Source: Glaciecola sp964195425 (GTDB taxonomy: Bacteria > Pseudomonadota > Gammaproteobacteria > Enterobacterales > Alteromonadaceae). From it: a DNA stretch of 64,000 nt. Position 1 is the first letter of the stretch. Each line of letters begins with the position of its first letter. Shown here in pieces: positions 38,612-48,834 of the stretch. The stretch lies in contig CAXMOM010000031.1 in the NCBI GenBank assembly GCA_964195425.1, forward strand, positions 124,001 through 188,000. The letters are read 5' to 3'. The position numbers and the translations under genes were made by a program. Under the pieces are notes generated by a model. It saw nothing but the letters and a program-made list of their open reading frames with translations, had not been told where the DNA came from and ran no database searches.

Positions 38612-39907
38612 ATGTTAAGTTTAATCGGATTAGTAGGTGGTTTAGCCCTCCTCATCATCTTAACCATTCGCGGCATGAACCTTTTTATAGCAGCGCCTGC
38701 TTGCGCCCTCATAGTCGCGTTAACAAGCGGTATGGCAGTGTTTGTTGGTGGCGGCAATTTTGTGCAATCCTACATGGATGGATTCACCTCGTTTATTGCC
38801 AATTGGTTCTTTATGTTTTTGCTAGGAGCATTGTTTGGCAAATTCATGGAAGATACTGGCGCCGCCGACTCATTAGCAAAATGGATCATTAGCAAGCTGG
38901 GCTACAAGAAAGCGATATTTGCGGTAGTGGCAGCATGCGCTATTCTCACTTATGGCGGTGTAAGCGTATTTGTTGTCGCATTCTCAGTATATCCGATGGC
39001 CTTAAGCTTGTTTAAAGACGCTAATTTACCGCGCAGATTTATTCCGGCAACGCTAGCCTTTGGCTCGGTTACATTTACGATGACTTCAGCCGGCTCTCCC
39101 GAAATTCAAAATTGGATCCCCATAAAATACTTAGGGACTTCACCTTTCGCCGCTTGGGAAGTAAGTGCCGTTGTTGCTGTATTTATGGCGTTTTTTGGTT
39201 ATTGGTGGTTAAAGAAGATGGTCAACAAAGCGGTTGCAAACGGTGAATCGTTTCATAATAAGCCTGAAGATCCGGAGGTAGTTGAAAGAGACTTGCCCAA
39301 CCCATTCACTGGTTTAATTCCCTTATTTGTTGTGCTGATAATATCTTTTCTGTTTCATGAAGCTTATAAGGAAATGGCATTGATCGTCGCCCTTGGCAGC
39401 GGCGTTTTGACCTTAATGTTTATCAATTTCAGGTATTTTCAAAATTTAGGTGCAGCGGTTAATTTAGGCACTACAGGTGCCTTGATTGCCATTGGCAATA
39501 CCGCTGCGGTGGTTGGATTTGGCGCCATTGCTAAAACTACGGAGGCATTTCAAAGCACGGTAGAACTAATGACACAAATACCGGGCAATGAGTTGATTGG
39601 TGCTGCTATCGCGGTAAGTGTTATCGCTGGATTGACCGGCAGTGCATCTGGCGGACAGGCCATTGCGTTGCCACTAGTGGGCCCTTATTATATGGATCAG
39701 GGCGTGGATCCCGAAGAGCTTCATCGAATTGTATCCATTAGTTCGGGCGCATTAGATTCACTGCCACATAATGGATATGTGGTTACTACCATTCGTGCAA
39801 TTTGTCATGAAACTCATCAAGCGGCATATGGGCCAATGGCCGCTCTAACGGTCATTGTGCCGTTGATTGGTTTGAGCATGGCAATTGCTTTATTTATCTT
39901 TTTCTAA
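38612..39907 (+). CDS. GntP family permease
   Basis: A 431-residue inner-membrane symporter with about 11-12 helices. Family features include the start LIGLVGGLALLIILTIRGMN, the FLLGALFGKFMEDTGAADSL segment, TYGGVSVFVVAFSVYPMA, and the late GLTGSASGGQAIALPLVGPY and SSGALDSLPHNGYVVT. GntP members import gluconate, but a subgroup is linked to 3-hydroxybutyrate. Downstream are a broken PHB-depolymerase-like gene and an SDR reductase, so a hydroxyacid substrate is plausible; this is inference from context. AGGATACAG precedes the ATG. Confidence 0.9.
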   Translation: MLSLIGLVGGLALLIILTIRGMNLFIAAPACALIVALTSGMAVFVGGGNFVQSYMDGFTSFIANWFFMFLLGALFGKFMEDTGAADSLAKWIISKLGYKKAIFAVVAACAILTYGGVSVFVVAFSVYPMALSLFKDANLPRRFIPATLAFGSVTFTMTSAGSPEIQNWIPIKYLGTSPFAAWEVSAVVAVFMAFFGYWWLKKMVNKAVANGESFHNKPEDPEVVERDLPNPFTGLIPLFVVLIISFLFHEAYKEMALIVALGSGVLTLMFINFRYFQNLGAAVNLGTTGALIAIGNTAAVVGFGAIAKTTEAFQSTVELMTQIPGNELIGAAIAVSVIAGLTGSASGGQAIALPLVGPYYMDQGVDPEELHRIVSISSGALDSLPHNGYVVTTIRAICHETHQAAYGPMAALTVIVPLIGLSMAIALFIFF

Positions 39908-39961
39908 TAGCAGAGTAAATGATGCATATACAAGCTCCTTGATCAACGCTTAGGCGCAGTA

Positions 39962-41196
39962 ATGATGTTGTTAGCTTATGTTTGCTTTTCTATTGGGCCT
40001 GCAGCAGCGAGCGACAATCATCAAAAGACACAAGCCGCGCCAGCGTCTTCAGAGGCAATTATTGAACCGATGGGCATGATGTTAGTCACTAAACAGGTTC
40101 ATCATATCGATACTTTTACAACCTTTGGTGGCGACACTATCAAGAATGTGAAAGTAGGCTGGGAGAGTTACGGAAGCCTCAACGCAAGCAAAAGCAACGT
40201 TGTATTAATTACGCACTACTTTACGGGCACTTCGCACGCCGAAGGTAAGTATAAGACTGATGATGCACAAGCTGGATACTGGGACAGCATTATTGGTCCC
40301 GGTAAGGCAATTGATACAGAGCGTTTTTTGTTATCAGCGTGGATACCTTAGACAACATCAACGTCTTTCATGAGAATGTGGTCACAACCGGACCTGCGAG
40401 CATAAACCCTTATACCGGTAAGCCTTACGGTTTGTCGTTCCCAGTGGTCACTATGCGTGATTTTGTGAATGTACAAAAATCGGTATTGTCCTCTTTGGGT
40501 ATTCAATAACCTTATGCTGTGGCCGGCCCGTCTATGGGCTCAATGCAGGCAATGGAATGGGCATCAGCTTACTCACACTGGGTGGAACGTTTGATTTCAG
40601 TTGTGGGTTCAGCACAGACAGATGGATGGACCTCCGCATTGTTAGAGCAGTGGACTTTGCCTATAAAACTAGACGCAAATTGGCGCGGCGGCAATTACTA
40701 TAATCAGACGCGCAAAGACTTCCCAAATAAGGGATTAAGTGCTGCTTTAGCCTTAATTACGCAAAGTGCATTGGCGCCTGGGTTTTTAATGAAATGAATC
40801 AACAGTTATGGCTTGATGCAGACAAAAATGCGCTCTACAAGATCCAAAATTCACCGTCTATCGTTAACTAGCTTATGCAGCGCGCGGCGCAAAGAAGCAC
40901 GAAGATGGATGCAAATCATCTACTGTATTTGGTTAGGGAAAACCAACTATTTATGACCGGTATACAAGCTGATCTTGCATCAGGGCTAGCGCAAATTCAA
41001 GCTAAAACACTGTTTATTACCGCTACACAAGACCTACTGCTAATGCCCTACAATGCTGAGCAGGCTGCAAAAAACAATGCAACAACAAGGTAAAAATGTA
41101 GCCTTGGAGTATTTAGACGGACCACTAGGGCATCTTAAAGGCGTAAATAACATTTCGCACTTTAGCGAAACCATTCGAGAATTTTTAGCACAATAG
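39962..41196 (+). pseudogene. MetX-like alpha/beta hydrolase with multiple lesions
   Basis: A homoserine O-acetyltransferase-like alpha/beta hydrolase, secreted by its N-terminal signal (LLAYVCFSIGPAAAS). Recognisable parts are HHIDTFTTFGGDTIKNVKVG, SYGSLNASKSNVVLITHYFT, then, after a lost T in the run near 40325, VISVDTLDNINVFHENV. An in-frame TAA at 40507-40509 interrupts before the nucleophile motif AVAGPSMGSMQAMEWAS. Another slip near 40785, a TAG at 40869-40871 and an extra A near 41075 follow. The last frame, GKNVALEYLDGPLGHLKGVN, ends at 41196. At least five lesions make this a long-dead gene. It followed the permease gene in the same direction. Confidence 0.85.
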
Positions 41197-41204
41197 GAAA
41201 AAGC

Positions 41205-42211
41205 ATGAATGTATTACATAGACGATATATGAGCCTAAGCGCCTTGGCTTTACTTTTGATCATTTGTAGCGGTATGTCGGATTCATATGCCAATACCAGC
41301 GAGTTAAATATAGACTTAAGCCGCACTTCTGTTAGTGGCTTATCTTTGGGCGGATATATGGCCACGCAGTTTCAACTTTCGCATTCACAAACCATCATAG
41401 GCGCTGGCATTGTTGGTGCTGGCCTCTACTATTGCGCGCTTGGCGATATAGGCACTGCATTAGGCCAATGTGTTAAGAAAGTATCAAGCACGATTAGCAA
41501 TCAGCCTTTTATTGAAAAATATAGAGAATACTTATCATTAGGCCTTGTGGCACCAAGTGCGGCGCTGCAAGATGATCGCGTGAAGCTCGTCCATGGTAAA
41601 TTAGATCTTACGGTTAACCGCAAAGCCTCAGATTTACTGGGTTACCCTCTCAAAATTTTGACTATGCTAGCGATCAAGACTTCGCACATCATATGCTAAC
41701 CTTAGCCGCTGGCAACGCGTGCGATGTATCAGTAACCTCGTTTTTAGGCAACTGTGCTTGTGACGGTGCCGGTGCAATACTGTCGTTTATCTATTCTGAT
41801 TTAAGCCCTCCTACGACAAACGAAATACTCAAGGTGGATGCCATTAATATTGCCGAATTAGCAGATTTAGAAGGCACATCTATTAACGAAGATGCTTTTA
41901 TTTTTATTCCAAAAGCTTGCAAAAATGGTGAAAGTTGTACGCTGCATATTAGTTTTAATGGCTGCAATCAAAGCGCAGACGATATTGGTAAAGTCTATGC
42001 AGAGCAAGCGGGCTAAAACCGTTGGGCAAATGTCAACAATATGGTAGTGCTCTATCCCCAGGTTAAAAAGTCGATGTTCATGCCATTAAATCCACAGGGC
42101 TGTTGGGATTGGTGGGGATACACTGACGAAAACTACGCCAACAAAAAGGGTCCTCAAATTAAAGCTATTTATAAGGTGATGCAGGCATTAACGAAAGGAG
42201 ACAATCAATAA
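41205..42211 (+). pseudogene. PHB-depolymerase-like esterase broken by a frameshift and a stop
   Basis: A secreted esterase with signal peptide (LSALALLLIICSGMSDSYAN) and nucleophile motif SVSGLSLGGYMATQFQLSHS, characteristic of extracellular poly(3-hydroxybutyrate) depolymerases. A slip near 41658 moves the frame to NFDYASDQDFAHHML. The middle part retains LHISFNGCNQSADDIG. A TAA at 42014-42016 stands where the family has tyrosine (GYNRWAD): here AEQAG-stop-NRWANVNNMVVLYPQ. The remainder, NPQGCWDWWGYTDENYA, ends at 42211. Two or more lesions in a gene of about 335 codons. Its context (GntP permease, SDR) would suit polyhydroxybutyrate use. Confidence 0.88.
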
Positions 42212-42394
42212 TGACGGCAAAAATGTACTGAGTGAGCTACGAACGCTAGCCGTTTTTCAGTAGTCAATTCAATAACAATTAGTTCAACAAAATCGACGCC
42301 TGTTGAATAGTGCAGACACATTGTTTATTCTTCCTAATAACACTTTACCTAATTTATACCCACACTATACTTACCCGATAATTGGAGAACTAAT

Positions 42395-43183
42395 TTGGAC
42401 ACAAGTAAACTTTTTTCGCTAGAAGGGCGCATTGCGCTGATAACCGGTGGATCCCGTAATATTGGCAAAACTATTGCCGAGGCATATATAGCGCAGGGTG
42501 CCACGGTCTACATAAGTTCGCGAAAAGTCGCCGATTGTGACGCTACAGCCGAAGAGCTTGGTCCCAACTGTCACTCTTTACCGCAAGATGTATCTACCGT
42601 AGAGGGTGCCCGAGCACTAGCGAAAGCTTTCGCCGAGAAAGAGCAAAAACTAGACATTTTGGTTAATAATGCAGGTGCTGTGTGGGCCGCAGCTTTTGAG
42701 GAGTTCCCTGAGAATGGTTGGGACAAAGTGATGGACCTCAATTTGAAGTCGCCGTTTTTTTTGACGCAGGCTTTGCACGTGTTATTAAAAGCAGGTGGTG
42801 CTAGTGGCTCGCTTGCCAAAGTAATTAACATTACATCAATCGACGGGCAAAGACTCAACCCTTGGGAAAGCTATAGTTATCACGCGTCGAAGTCGGGACT
42901 TATTTTTCTCACTAAACGCATGGCCGCTCGTTTGGTCAAAGACAACATTATTGTCACCTCAATAGCACCAGGCGCATTTGCTTCAGATATGAATACTGTT
43001 GCTCGTGACCACAGCGAGACCATTGCAAAAGGTATACCGGCCGGACGAATTGGTACACAAGAAGACTTGGCTGGAGCAGCAATATTTTTAGCCAGTCGCG
43101 CAGGGGATTACGTCGTTGGAGACACTATTTCGCTAGATGGCGGCTTAGTGCACGCCTCACTTGCCCAAAGTATGGATATTTAG
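42395..43183 (+). CDS. SDR family NAD(P)-dependent reductase, RhlG/FabG-like
   Basis: A 262-residue classical short-chain dehydrogenase. The cofactor motif is ALITGGSRNIGKTIAEAYIA, followed by DILVNNAGAVW, the catalytic serine in VINITSIDGQRL, and the YxxxK in YSYHASKSGLIFL. The closest pattern is the RhlG subgroup (FSLEGRIALITGGSR start), which reduces 3-oxoacyl groups. The start is TTG at 42395 with GGAGA eight bases before. A 3-hydroxybutyrate or 3-oxoacyl substrate would fit its neighbours but is not shown by sequence. Confidence 0.9.
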   Translation: MDTSKLFSLEGRIALITGGSRNIGKTIAEAYIAQGATVYISSRKVADCDATAEELGPNCHSLPQDVSTVEGARALAKAFAEKEQKLDILVNNAGAVWAAAFEEFPENGWDKVMDLNLKSPFFLTQALHVLLKAGGASGSLAKVINITSIDGQRLNPWESYSYHASKSGLIFLTKRMAARLVKDNIIVTSIAPGAFASDMNTVARDHSETIAKGIPAGRIGTQEDLAGAAIFLASRAGDYVVGDTISLDGGLVHASLAQSMDI

Positions 43184-43282
43184 TCTCATAATAGTCGAAT
43201 ATTCTGAACACTTTTGTTCGACTAACCGTATGCTTTAATAATAGAAATTTATAACGATAATAAAACGATGGAGGTTATATTA

Positions 43283-45334
43283 ATGCGAAACGTTCCTTTT
43301 AAGGCCACTTTAGTTGCAGTGGCTATGGCAACAGTAAGCTTAGGCGCTGCTGCTGATACTTTTGAAATTGAACACTTACCCAAGGTGCAGCATGCCGGTA
43401 ATATCACTGTTTCCAATGACGGTGATCTTACAGCCTATACTGTTTCTGCGCCACGCGATGTATTGGCAGGCGATGAAGACGGCATAGCCGATACCCATCT
43501 ATATATAATTCGCGGCAAAGGCGAACCAGTTAAATTTATTGGTAGCGAAGGCAGTATTTCGGCACTTCAGTTTAGCACCGATAGAAGCATCCTTTATTTT
43601 AAAAGTAAGCGAGATGGCGATGAAAATACATCGCTATATTCTATTTCTTTGGCCGGTGGTGAAGCAATCAAACGCTTTGAGTACGATACCAGTATTGGCG
43701 ATTACCGTGTAAGCAACGACGGCAGCACTTTGCACTTTGTAGCAACAGAAAAAGACACCAAAGAAGACTTTGAGGACAAAGGCTTCGATGCATACGTGTA
43801 TGAAGAAGACCAGCGCCTTGCTTCGTTATGGTCGGTTAGTCTAAATGACAAAGACGCACAGGCATCTAAAGTGTTTGACGGCGGCCATGTTTCAGTCTTT
43901 GAAGTGTCAGCAAATGAGAAGACACTCGTTGCCGCAGTTGCTCCCACTAATTTGGTAGATGATTCATTAATGCTAAGAGATTTGTTTTTCTTAGATATCG
44001 CCACGGGTGACGTTAAGTCACGCATTGATATACCCGGTAAACTTGGTTCATTTGAGCTTTCAGAAAATGGCGAACACTTAGCCTTTTTAGCTGGCGCCGA
44101 TGTGCATGACACCTCTACTGGCGTGCTTATGGTAGCTAAGTCAAATACCGACAGCTTTACGCAATTAACCAAAGATGCGCCCCAACACATAATGGATATT
44201 GATTGGTTAGGTAAAGATATTTTGGCCGTAGCTCATCGTGGCGTTGAAAGTGCGTTGGTAGTATATGAAACCGACGGTGAAGAAAAGCGCACTATGCGCA
44301 CACCCGACAACATTGTAGTGAGAAGCCTTGATATTGGCGACGGTGAAATACGCTTAATTGCTGACAGCGCTGCGCATCCGCGAGAAGTCTTTAGCATAAA
44401 ACGAAACAAAATCGACAAGCTATCTAGTCATAATTCGTGGATTGATGACTTAGAGCTCGCACCACAAACAACCTACACCTACTCGGCACGCGATGGTAGG
44501 ATTATTGAAGGCTTATTAATTACGCCAAACACAACGGCTCCTGCTGGTGGTTGGCCTCTTATATTAACGGTGCATGGTGGTCCTGAAGCACATTATAGCG
44601 ATGGCTGGATTACGCGCTATTCTGATGGCGGCCAATTTGCTGCAGCCGATGGGTATGCCGTTTTTTATCCAAATTATCGTGGTTCAACCGGACGCGGTGT
44701 TGCTTTTGCAAAAGAGCATCAAAACGATTATGCCGGTAAAGAGTTTAATGACTTAGTCGACGGCGTTGATGCTCTTGTTGAGGACGGCTTAGTGAATAAA
44801 GACCGCGTGGGTATTACAGGCGGTTCTTATGGTGGTTATGCCTCGATGTGGGGAGCAACGGCACAAAGCGAACATTTTGCTGCCGCGGTCGCATTCGTCG
44901 GAATTTCCAATCAAATTTCAAAGTTTGGTACCAGCGACATTCCAAACGAAATGCATTTGGTGCACTCGCTAAAATGGCCGTGGGAAGACAACTGGATGAA
45001 CCTGCTTCAGCGTTCGCCTATTTTCCATGCGGGCAAAAGCACGACGCCTACACTTATCATGCACGGTGAAAAAGACACTCGCGTACATCCTAGCCAATCT
45101 ATGGAGCTATATAGAGCGATGAAAGTGCGCACTGAAACTCCAGTGCGATTAGTATTCTACCCAGGTGAAGGCCATGGAAACCGTAAAGCAGCGGCGCAAT
45201 ATGACTATTCACTGCGCTTTATGGGCTGGATGGATACTTACTTGGCTGAAGGTGCAACGCGTAACGACCCTATGCCATCGACAGATTTGGGCCTTGGCGA
45301 CAAGCTTGAATCCGAAGAAGACGAGACAGAATAG
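43283..45334 (+). CDS. S9 family prolyl oligopeptidase-type serine peptidase
   Basis: The ATG at 43283 follows GGAGG by seven bases and starts a signal peptide (FKATLVAVAMATVSLGAAAD); an ATG five codons upstream overlaps the ribosome site itself. The 683-residue periplasmic protein has an N-terminal beta-propeller with repeated YTVSAPRDV/LYIIRG-like strands, and a C-terminal alpha/beta hydrolase domain with the nucleophile in GITGGSYGGYASMWGA, the aspartate in MHGEKDTRVHPSQS and the histidine in PGEGHGNRK. This is the DPP/acylaminoacyl-peptidase group. An acidic tail (ESEEDETE) ends the protein. A repeated intergenic hairpin element follows. Confidence 0.93.
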   Translation: MRNVPFKATLVAVAMATVSLGAAADTFEIEHLPKVQHAGNITVSNDGDLTAYTVSAPRDVLAGDEDGIADTHLYIIRGKGEPVKFIGSEGSISALQFSTDRSILYFKSKRDGDENTSLYSISLAGGEAIKRFEYDTSIGDYRVSNDGSTLHFVATEKDTKEDFEDKGFDAYVYEEDQRLASLWSVSLNDKDAQASKVFDGGHVSVFEVSANEKTLVAAVAPTNLVDDSLMLRDLFFLDIATGDVKSRIDIPGKLGSFELSENGEHLAFLAGADVHDTSTGVLMVAKSNTDSFTQLTKDAPQHIMDIDWLGKDILAVAHRGVESALVVYETDGEEKRTMRTPDNIVVRSLDIGDGEIRLIADSAAHPREVFSIKRNKIDKLSSHNSWIDDLELAPQTTYTYSARDGRIIEGLLITPNTTAPAGGWPLILTVHGGPEAHYSDGWITRYSDGGQFAAADGYAVFYPNYRGSTGRGVAFAKEHQNDYAGKEFNDLVDGVDALVEDGLVNKDRVGITGGSYGGYASMWGATAQSEHFAAAVAFVGISNQISKFGTSDIPNEMHLVHSLKWPWEDNWMNLLQRSPIFHAGKSTTPTLIMHGEKDTRVHPSQSMELYRAMKVRTETPVRLVFYPGEGHGNRKAAAQYDYSLRFMGWMDTYLAEGATRNDPMPSTDLGLGDKLESEEDETE

Positions 45335-45349
45335 TCTTAATGTTTTGTA

Positions 45350-45392
45350 AAAAAGCCAGCGATTATTGTAGGCTGGTAGGAAACTGAGGGAT
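45350..45392 (+). repeat. 43-base intergenic repeat, copy A
   Basis: Starts AAAAAGCCAGC, contains GTAGGCTGGTAG and ends TGAGGGAT. It matches the copy at 48989-49031 (opposite orientation) at 37 of 43 positions. Both copies follow the 3' end of a gene and contain a CCAGC/GCTGG stem, so it may be a dispersed 3'-end element or one end of a mobile block. Confidence 0.7.
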
Positions 45393-45410
45393 AAATAATC
45401 TCTCAGTTTC
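45380..45410 (+). terminator. hairpin after the S9 peptidase gene
   Basis: A perfect 9-base stem (GAAACTGAG with CTCAGTTTC), extendable to 13 pairs with one wobble and an AAATA loop. No immediate T tract; it may be a factor-dependent terminator or protect the transcript end. Confidence 0.55.
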
Positions 45411-45591
45411 TCATATATTGTCGGTTTTTTTACACTACGACTTAATGAAAAACATACATACATCGTAACTAATTGAAAATAAATCTTTTTTATTTTCTGG
45501 CTTGTTTTTTGCTCTAAGTTTTTTAAAGTAACTATAATAACTAATCGTTCTATTATTTATTCAATGGAAAAGGATTAACAAGGAATATCAA

Positions 45592-46263
45592 ATGAAATAT
45601 AAGATTTTAACTACGGCATTGTCAGGATTGATTTAGACTGTTGCTGGCTTTACGAATTTTGCTCATGCAGGTCTAATTGTCGATACTAGCGATACTAGCG
45701 ATACTAGCGATACTAGCGATACTAGCGATACTGGCGTATACGATAGAACAGTTACTTTTGATGAACATCCTTTAGCAGACTTAACGCTTATAACGAACCA
45801 ATTCGCAGATGTCGGTGTTACATTTTCTGGCAATCAAATACAGTTAAATGGTTGTGGTCAAAATACTTGGGGAGCTACTCTAGGACAAAACTTTATTAAC
45901 ACTTATAATAATTGTCAAGTTCCATCTTATTTGCCAACATTAAATATTTTATTTGGTGAAACTGTAGACAAAGTTTCCCTAGCTATCTTTAATGATGCTC
46001 CGATTAATTTTACGACATTTTTGAATGGTGTTGCATTAAACACATATGACTCAGGTACAAGTGCTAGTTCTATAGGGTATAACATATTTGATGAATCCGC
46101 TTTTGATGAGATAAGAGTTAATGCGGCTACAACTAGTCAATATGTAGCAATTGGAAACATCGCATACAACAGGGTAACTGACGTTCCTGAACCATCAACA
46201 CTTGCAATTTTTGCATTAGGAGTGATGGGGTCAGCATCACGTAGATTAAAGAAACAACCTTAA
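45592..46263 (+). pseudogene. PEP-CTERM sorted exoprotein with an amber codon in its signal peptide
   Basis: The ATG at 45592 follows AAGGA and begins KYKILTTALSGLI, then a TAG at 45634-45636, then TVAGFTNFAHAGLIV, clearly the rest of a signal peptide. The frame then stays open for 209 codons. The mature protein has a DTS repeat, a beta-rich body (FADVGVTFSGNQIQ, DKVSLAIFNDAPINF) and a classical C-terminal sorting signal VPEPSTLAIFALGVMGSASR with a basic tail. PEP-CTERM proteins are processed by exosortase and attached to the surface or matrix. One base change would restore it, so suppression, a recent mutation or a sequence error are all possible. Confidence 0.85.
45682..45735 (+). repeat. 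9-base tandem repeat encoding Asp-Thr-Ser
   Basis: Five perfect GATACTAGC units followed by one GATACTGGC. The unit length is a multiple of three, so changes in copy number keep the frame. It lies just after the predicted signal peptide of the PEP-CTERM protein and may be slippage-prone. Confidence 0.92.
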
Positions 46264-46287
46264 TCTATATTAAGTTCATCCTACTTA

Positions 46288-46320
46288 GAAAGCACCAATT
46301 ATTAGATTTGGTGCTTTTTT
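46288..46320. terminator. intrinsic terminator after the PEP-CTERM gene
   Basis: AAAGCACCAA pairs with TTGGTGCTTT around an ATTATTAGA-like loop and is followed by TTTTT. It can also serve the converging exonuclease-transposase transcript. Confidence 0.85.
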
Positions 46321-46411
46321 GTCATCGTTATTTAATACCAAGAACACTAAGCAACCCTATTAATTATTGTCACTTATAGCGATTCATTCACAAAAGATTA
46401 CTTACTACATA

Positions 46412-48807
46412 TTAAGCAAATTTTTTAGAAAATAGCTCATGATAATCGGTTACGATACTAGCAACACTGAAATCAATAATGTCATAAATATCAAAAACCT
46501 TGTCTACTAACCCTATTTTTTGTGCTGGTGTCTTAGGATTACCAGAATAAGCTTTCTTATTTTTAATTGATTTTTCATCTGTTAAAACGTAATTATTATA
46601 AACTCTCATTATTTCTATCATCATAGCTATATATTTAGGGTTATATGAGCCGTAAATATTCCATTTTTCAAATTTAGAATTAGCTGATGATAAATCGTTT
46701 TTAATTAACTGCTCTTGGTTGGTATTTGCCGTTGGTCTTAATGGGCGTTCAAGCATATTTAAACGCCTTCTCAATATTTGAAAGTAGTTATCAACACCAT
46801 GAAGAGAAGCTTGATCAAGAAACGAATCATCAGCATAGGTTAATAGCTTTAAATCTAAATGTTTACCGTCAACTTTTGGCATACATTGAGGAACCCATTC
46901 AAAAACACTATCTTTTTCTACTTCACCCTTAGTTAATTTACTAGTTCTAGTAATACATGCCTGTAACTTACCTTTATTAATATAGTCTTTTAGTGTTTTT
47001 GTGATGGTAATGTCGAAAGCATTGTCATCATCTGCGTAAAGGTTAACTTTCTTTACACTGTCGAAAAATGGTTTCAATATTTCAAGGTAAGAAAAAATAG
47101 AGTAGGTTTGTTGAAGTAATAAATGCTTGGTTGGCGTTTTTATTGTGTCATCTTCATCAATCCCTTCTTCGGGTAAAATATACTGTTGATAACGCCTTTT
47201 AAACGGTTCTTTGCCATATTCTCCTACACGAATGAACTCCTTAGCTAGTGCTTTATAGTTAGACGTAAAATCAAAGTTTAGCGTACTTGCCAAAGCAAAC
47301 CTTGTATTATTATCAACTGTAGAGGTATTTACTAACAAAGTTCTTCTGGCATCTCTCTTTGAAGTCCAGTTTGTATAAAACATCTGTCTATCAATACTTA
47401 AATTTAAGACTTTACTTTTAAGTTTATGAATATTGGTTTTTAGTTGATATTGTTCAAATTGAATACATTGGTTATAGAAAAATTCGATTCTCGAATATAT
47501 CAAAGCATGATTTGTTCTTAATTTCTCTGCAATCCGATTGATAATACCTTTGTTTACTAATTCAGAAAAAAGCTGGTAATTAATTTGTTGATTGGTTTGA
47601 CCTTTTTGTGGATTTAATGGCGCAGAAAACTTGGTATGACATTTCTTACATTTAAAGGTCTGCGACACTAATTCATTGATATTATGGTACTTACCTGAAA
47701 CATCAGGATGAACGATTTTTGGTAGACCTTTAGTGTTTCTAGCCTTCTTTATATTTTTACTATCCAACCAATAATTATCAGGAAAAGCTAGAATATCAAA
47801 TTCATGGTTACTGCAAGGCGATTTAAGCTTTGTTAGTTTAATTGTTTTATTTCGTACTTTTTTACGTATTTTTTCATACCTGCGACCATCAGCAATACCT
47901 TTGCGCTTATCAGGATATAAAGCTGTATTCGGACAACGTGGCACTTCAAGTTTATATATTGATTGAAGTCTTTCCACTTCTTGAATGATGCCTTTATTGC
48001 TGAATAATGTACTGGCTGAATTACACAGCTTACATGTTAATAATTTAACGGTTTGTTTGCCGTTCCTTTTACTCCTAGTTACTTGTACTTTATATGCGCC
48101 AATATCCTTACTAAAGTCACCATTTGATTTCTTTTTAGGGGCTGAAGGTGGCACTCCATAATTTTTACAAGTTGGGTTTTTACAAAAATTGATTTGATAG
48201 CCTTTATAGGCTCTTGGGAATGGAAACTTTTCAGCAGGTGTAAACTTGTTATTATGAGGTATTTTTTTAATTAAAGTGGTTCTAGTGCTTAACTCGACTA
48301 AAAGTTTGGCGGTAAGGGTGGCATCTGTAAGAGCACCATGTATATCCCGCTTAGAATTATCAATATTATAAACTCTGCAAGCATCATCTAAGCTTAATCT
48401 ACCATTTTTTCGGCTCAGTGCATCAGTGACTACTTTCATCAAACATATAGATTCATAATCTTTAATAAAATCAACTTTACTATTGGCAAGTTGAGCTTCA
48501 TTATTTAAAAATTTTAGATCAAACACCTTATTGTAGAAAACTAATTCAGTATCGCGGAGAAGTTAATGATCTCAGCAATGCAATCCGAAAATATAGGCTT
48601 ATCTAGTAGAAAGGAATCTTTGATTTTATGAACCCTAAATGCTCCTTGGGTAACTTTTCTTCCTTGAGGTGTGAAATAATATTGAAGTGTATTTCCAGTA
48701 ATTTTATTATTAATAACTTCAACCAACGCAATTTCAATTACTCTGTGCCTTCCTTTTATGGGATCTAGACCAGTAGTTTCAGTATCTATAACGATCTGCC
48801 TTTTCAT
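46412..48807 (-). pseudogene. DnaQ-like exonuclease fused to zinc-finger/transposase-like region, frameshifted
   Basis: From the ATG at 48807 the first frame gives a DEDDh exonuclease start very like the DNA polymerase III epsilon subunit (IVIDTETTGLDPIKGRHRVI, then FRVHKIKDSFLLDKPIFSDC). It shifts near 48555 and would stop at 48541. The next frame resumes at RDTELVFYNKVFDLKFLNNE and continues unbroken for 704 codons from 48526. Exo III is intact (NSKRDIHGALTDATLTAKLL). Numbered from 48526, paired cysteines follow at about 115/120, 165/168 and 293/296, then a helix-turn-helix-like stretch (319-355). Acidic residues in an RNase H-like arrangement (SIDRQ 379, TVDNN 405, YADDD 498-501) and ILRRRLNMLERPLRP resemble DDE transposases. 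Restored length is about 798 residues. The transposase assignment is inference; the exonuclease assignment is firm. Confidence 0.75.
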
Positions 48808-48834
48808 AAGTCAACATCCAATGAGTGGAAAGAG

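Noticed and set aside
45682..45735. CRISPR-like array
   Set aside because: Units are 9 bases with no spacers; it is a coding tandem repeat.
10239..46263. Reassigned stop codons (TAA/TAG read as amino acids)
   Set aside because: Intact genes in the window end normally at TAA, TAG and TGA, and several broken genes also have frameshifts, so decay is the simpler explanation.
48526..48600. Programmed frameshift in the exonuclease-transposase gene, as used by some insertion sequences
   Set aside because: The overlap between frames is short and has no slippery heptamer of the X-XXY-YYZ type; a lost T in a TTT codon explains the break more simply.
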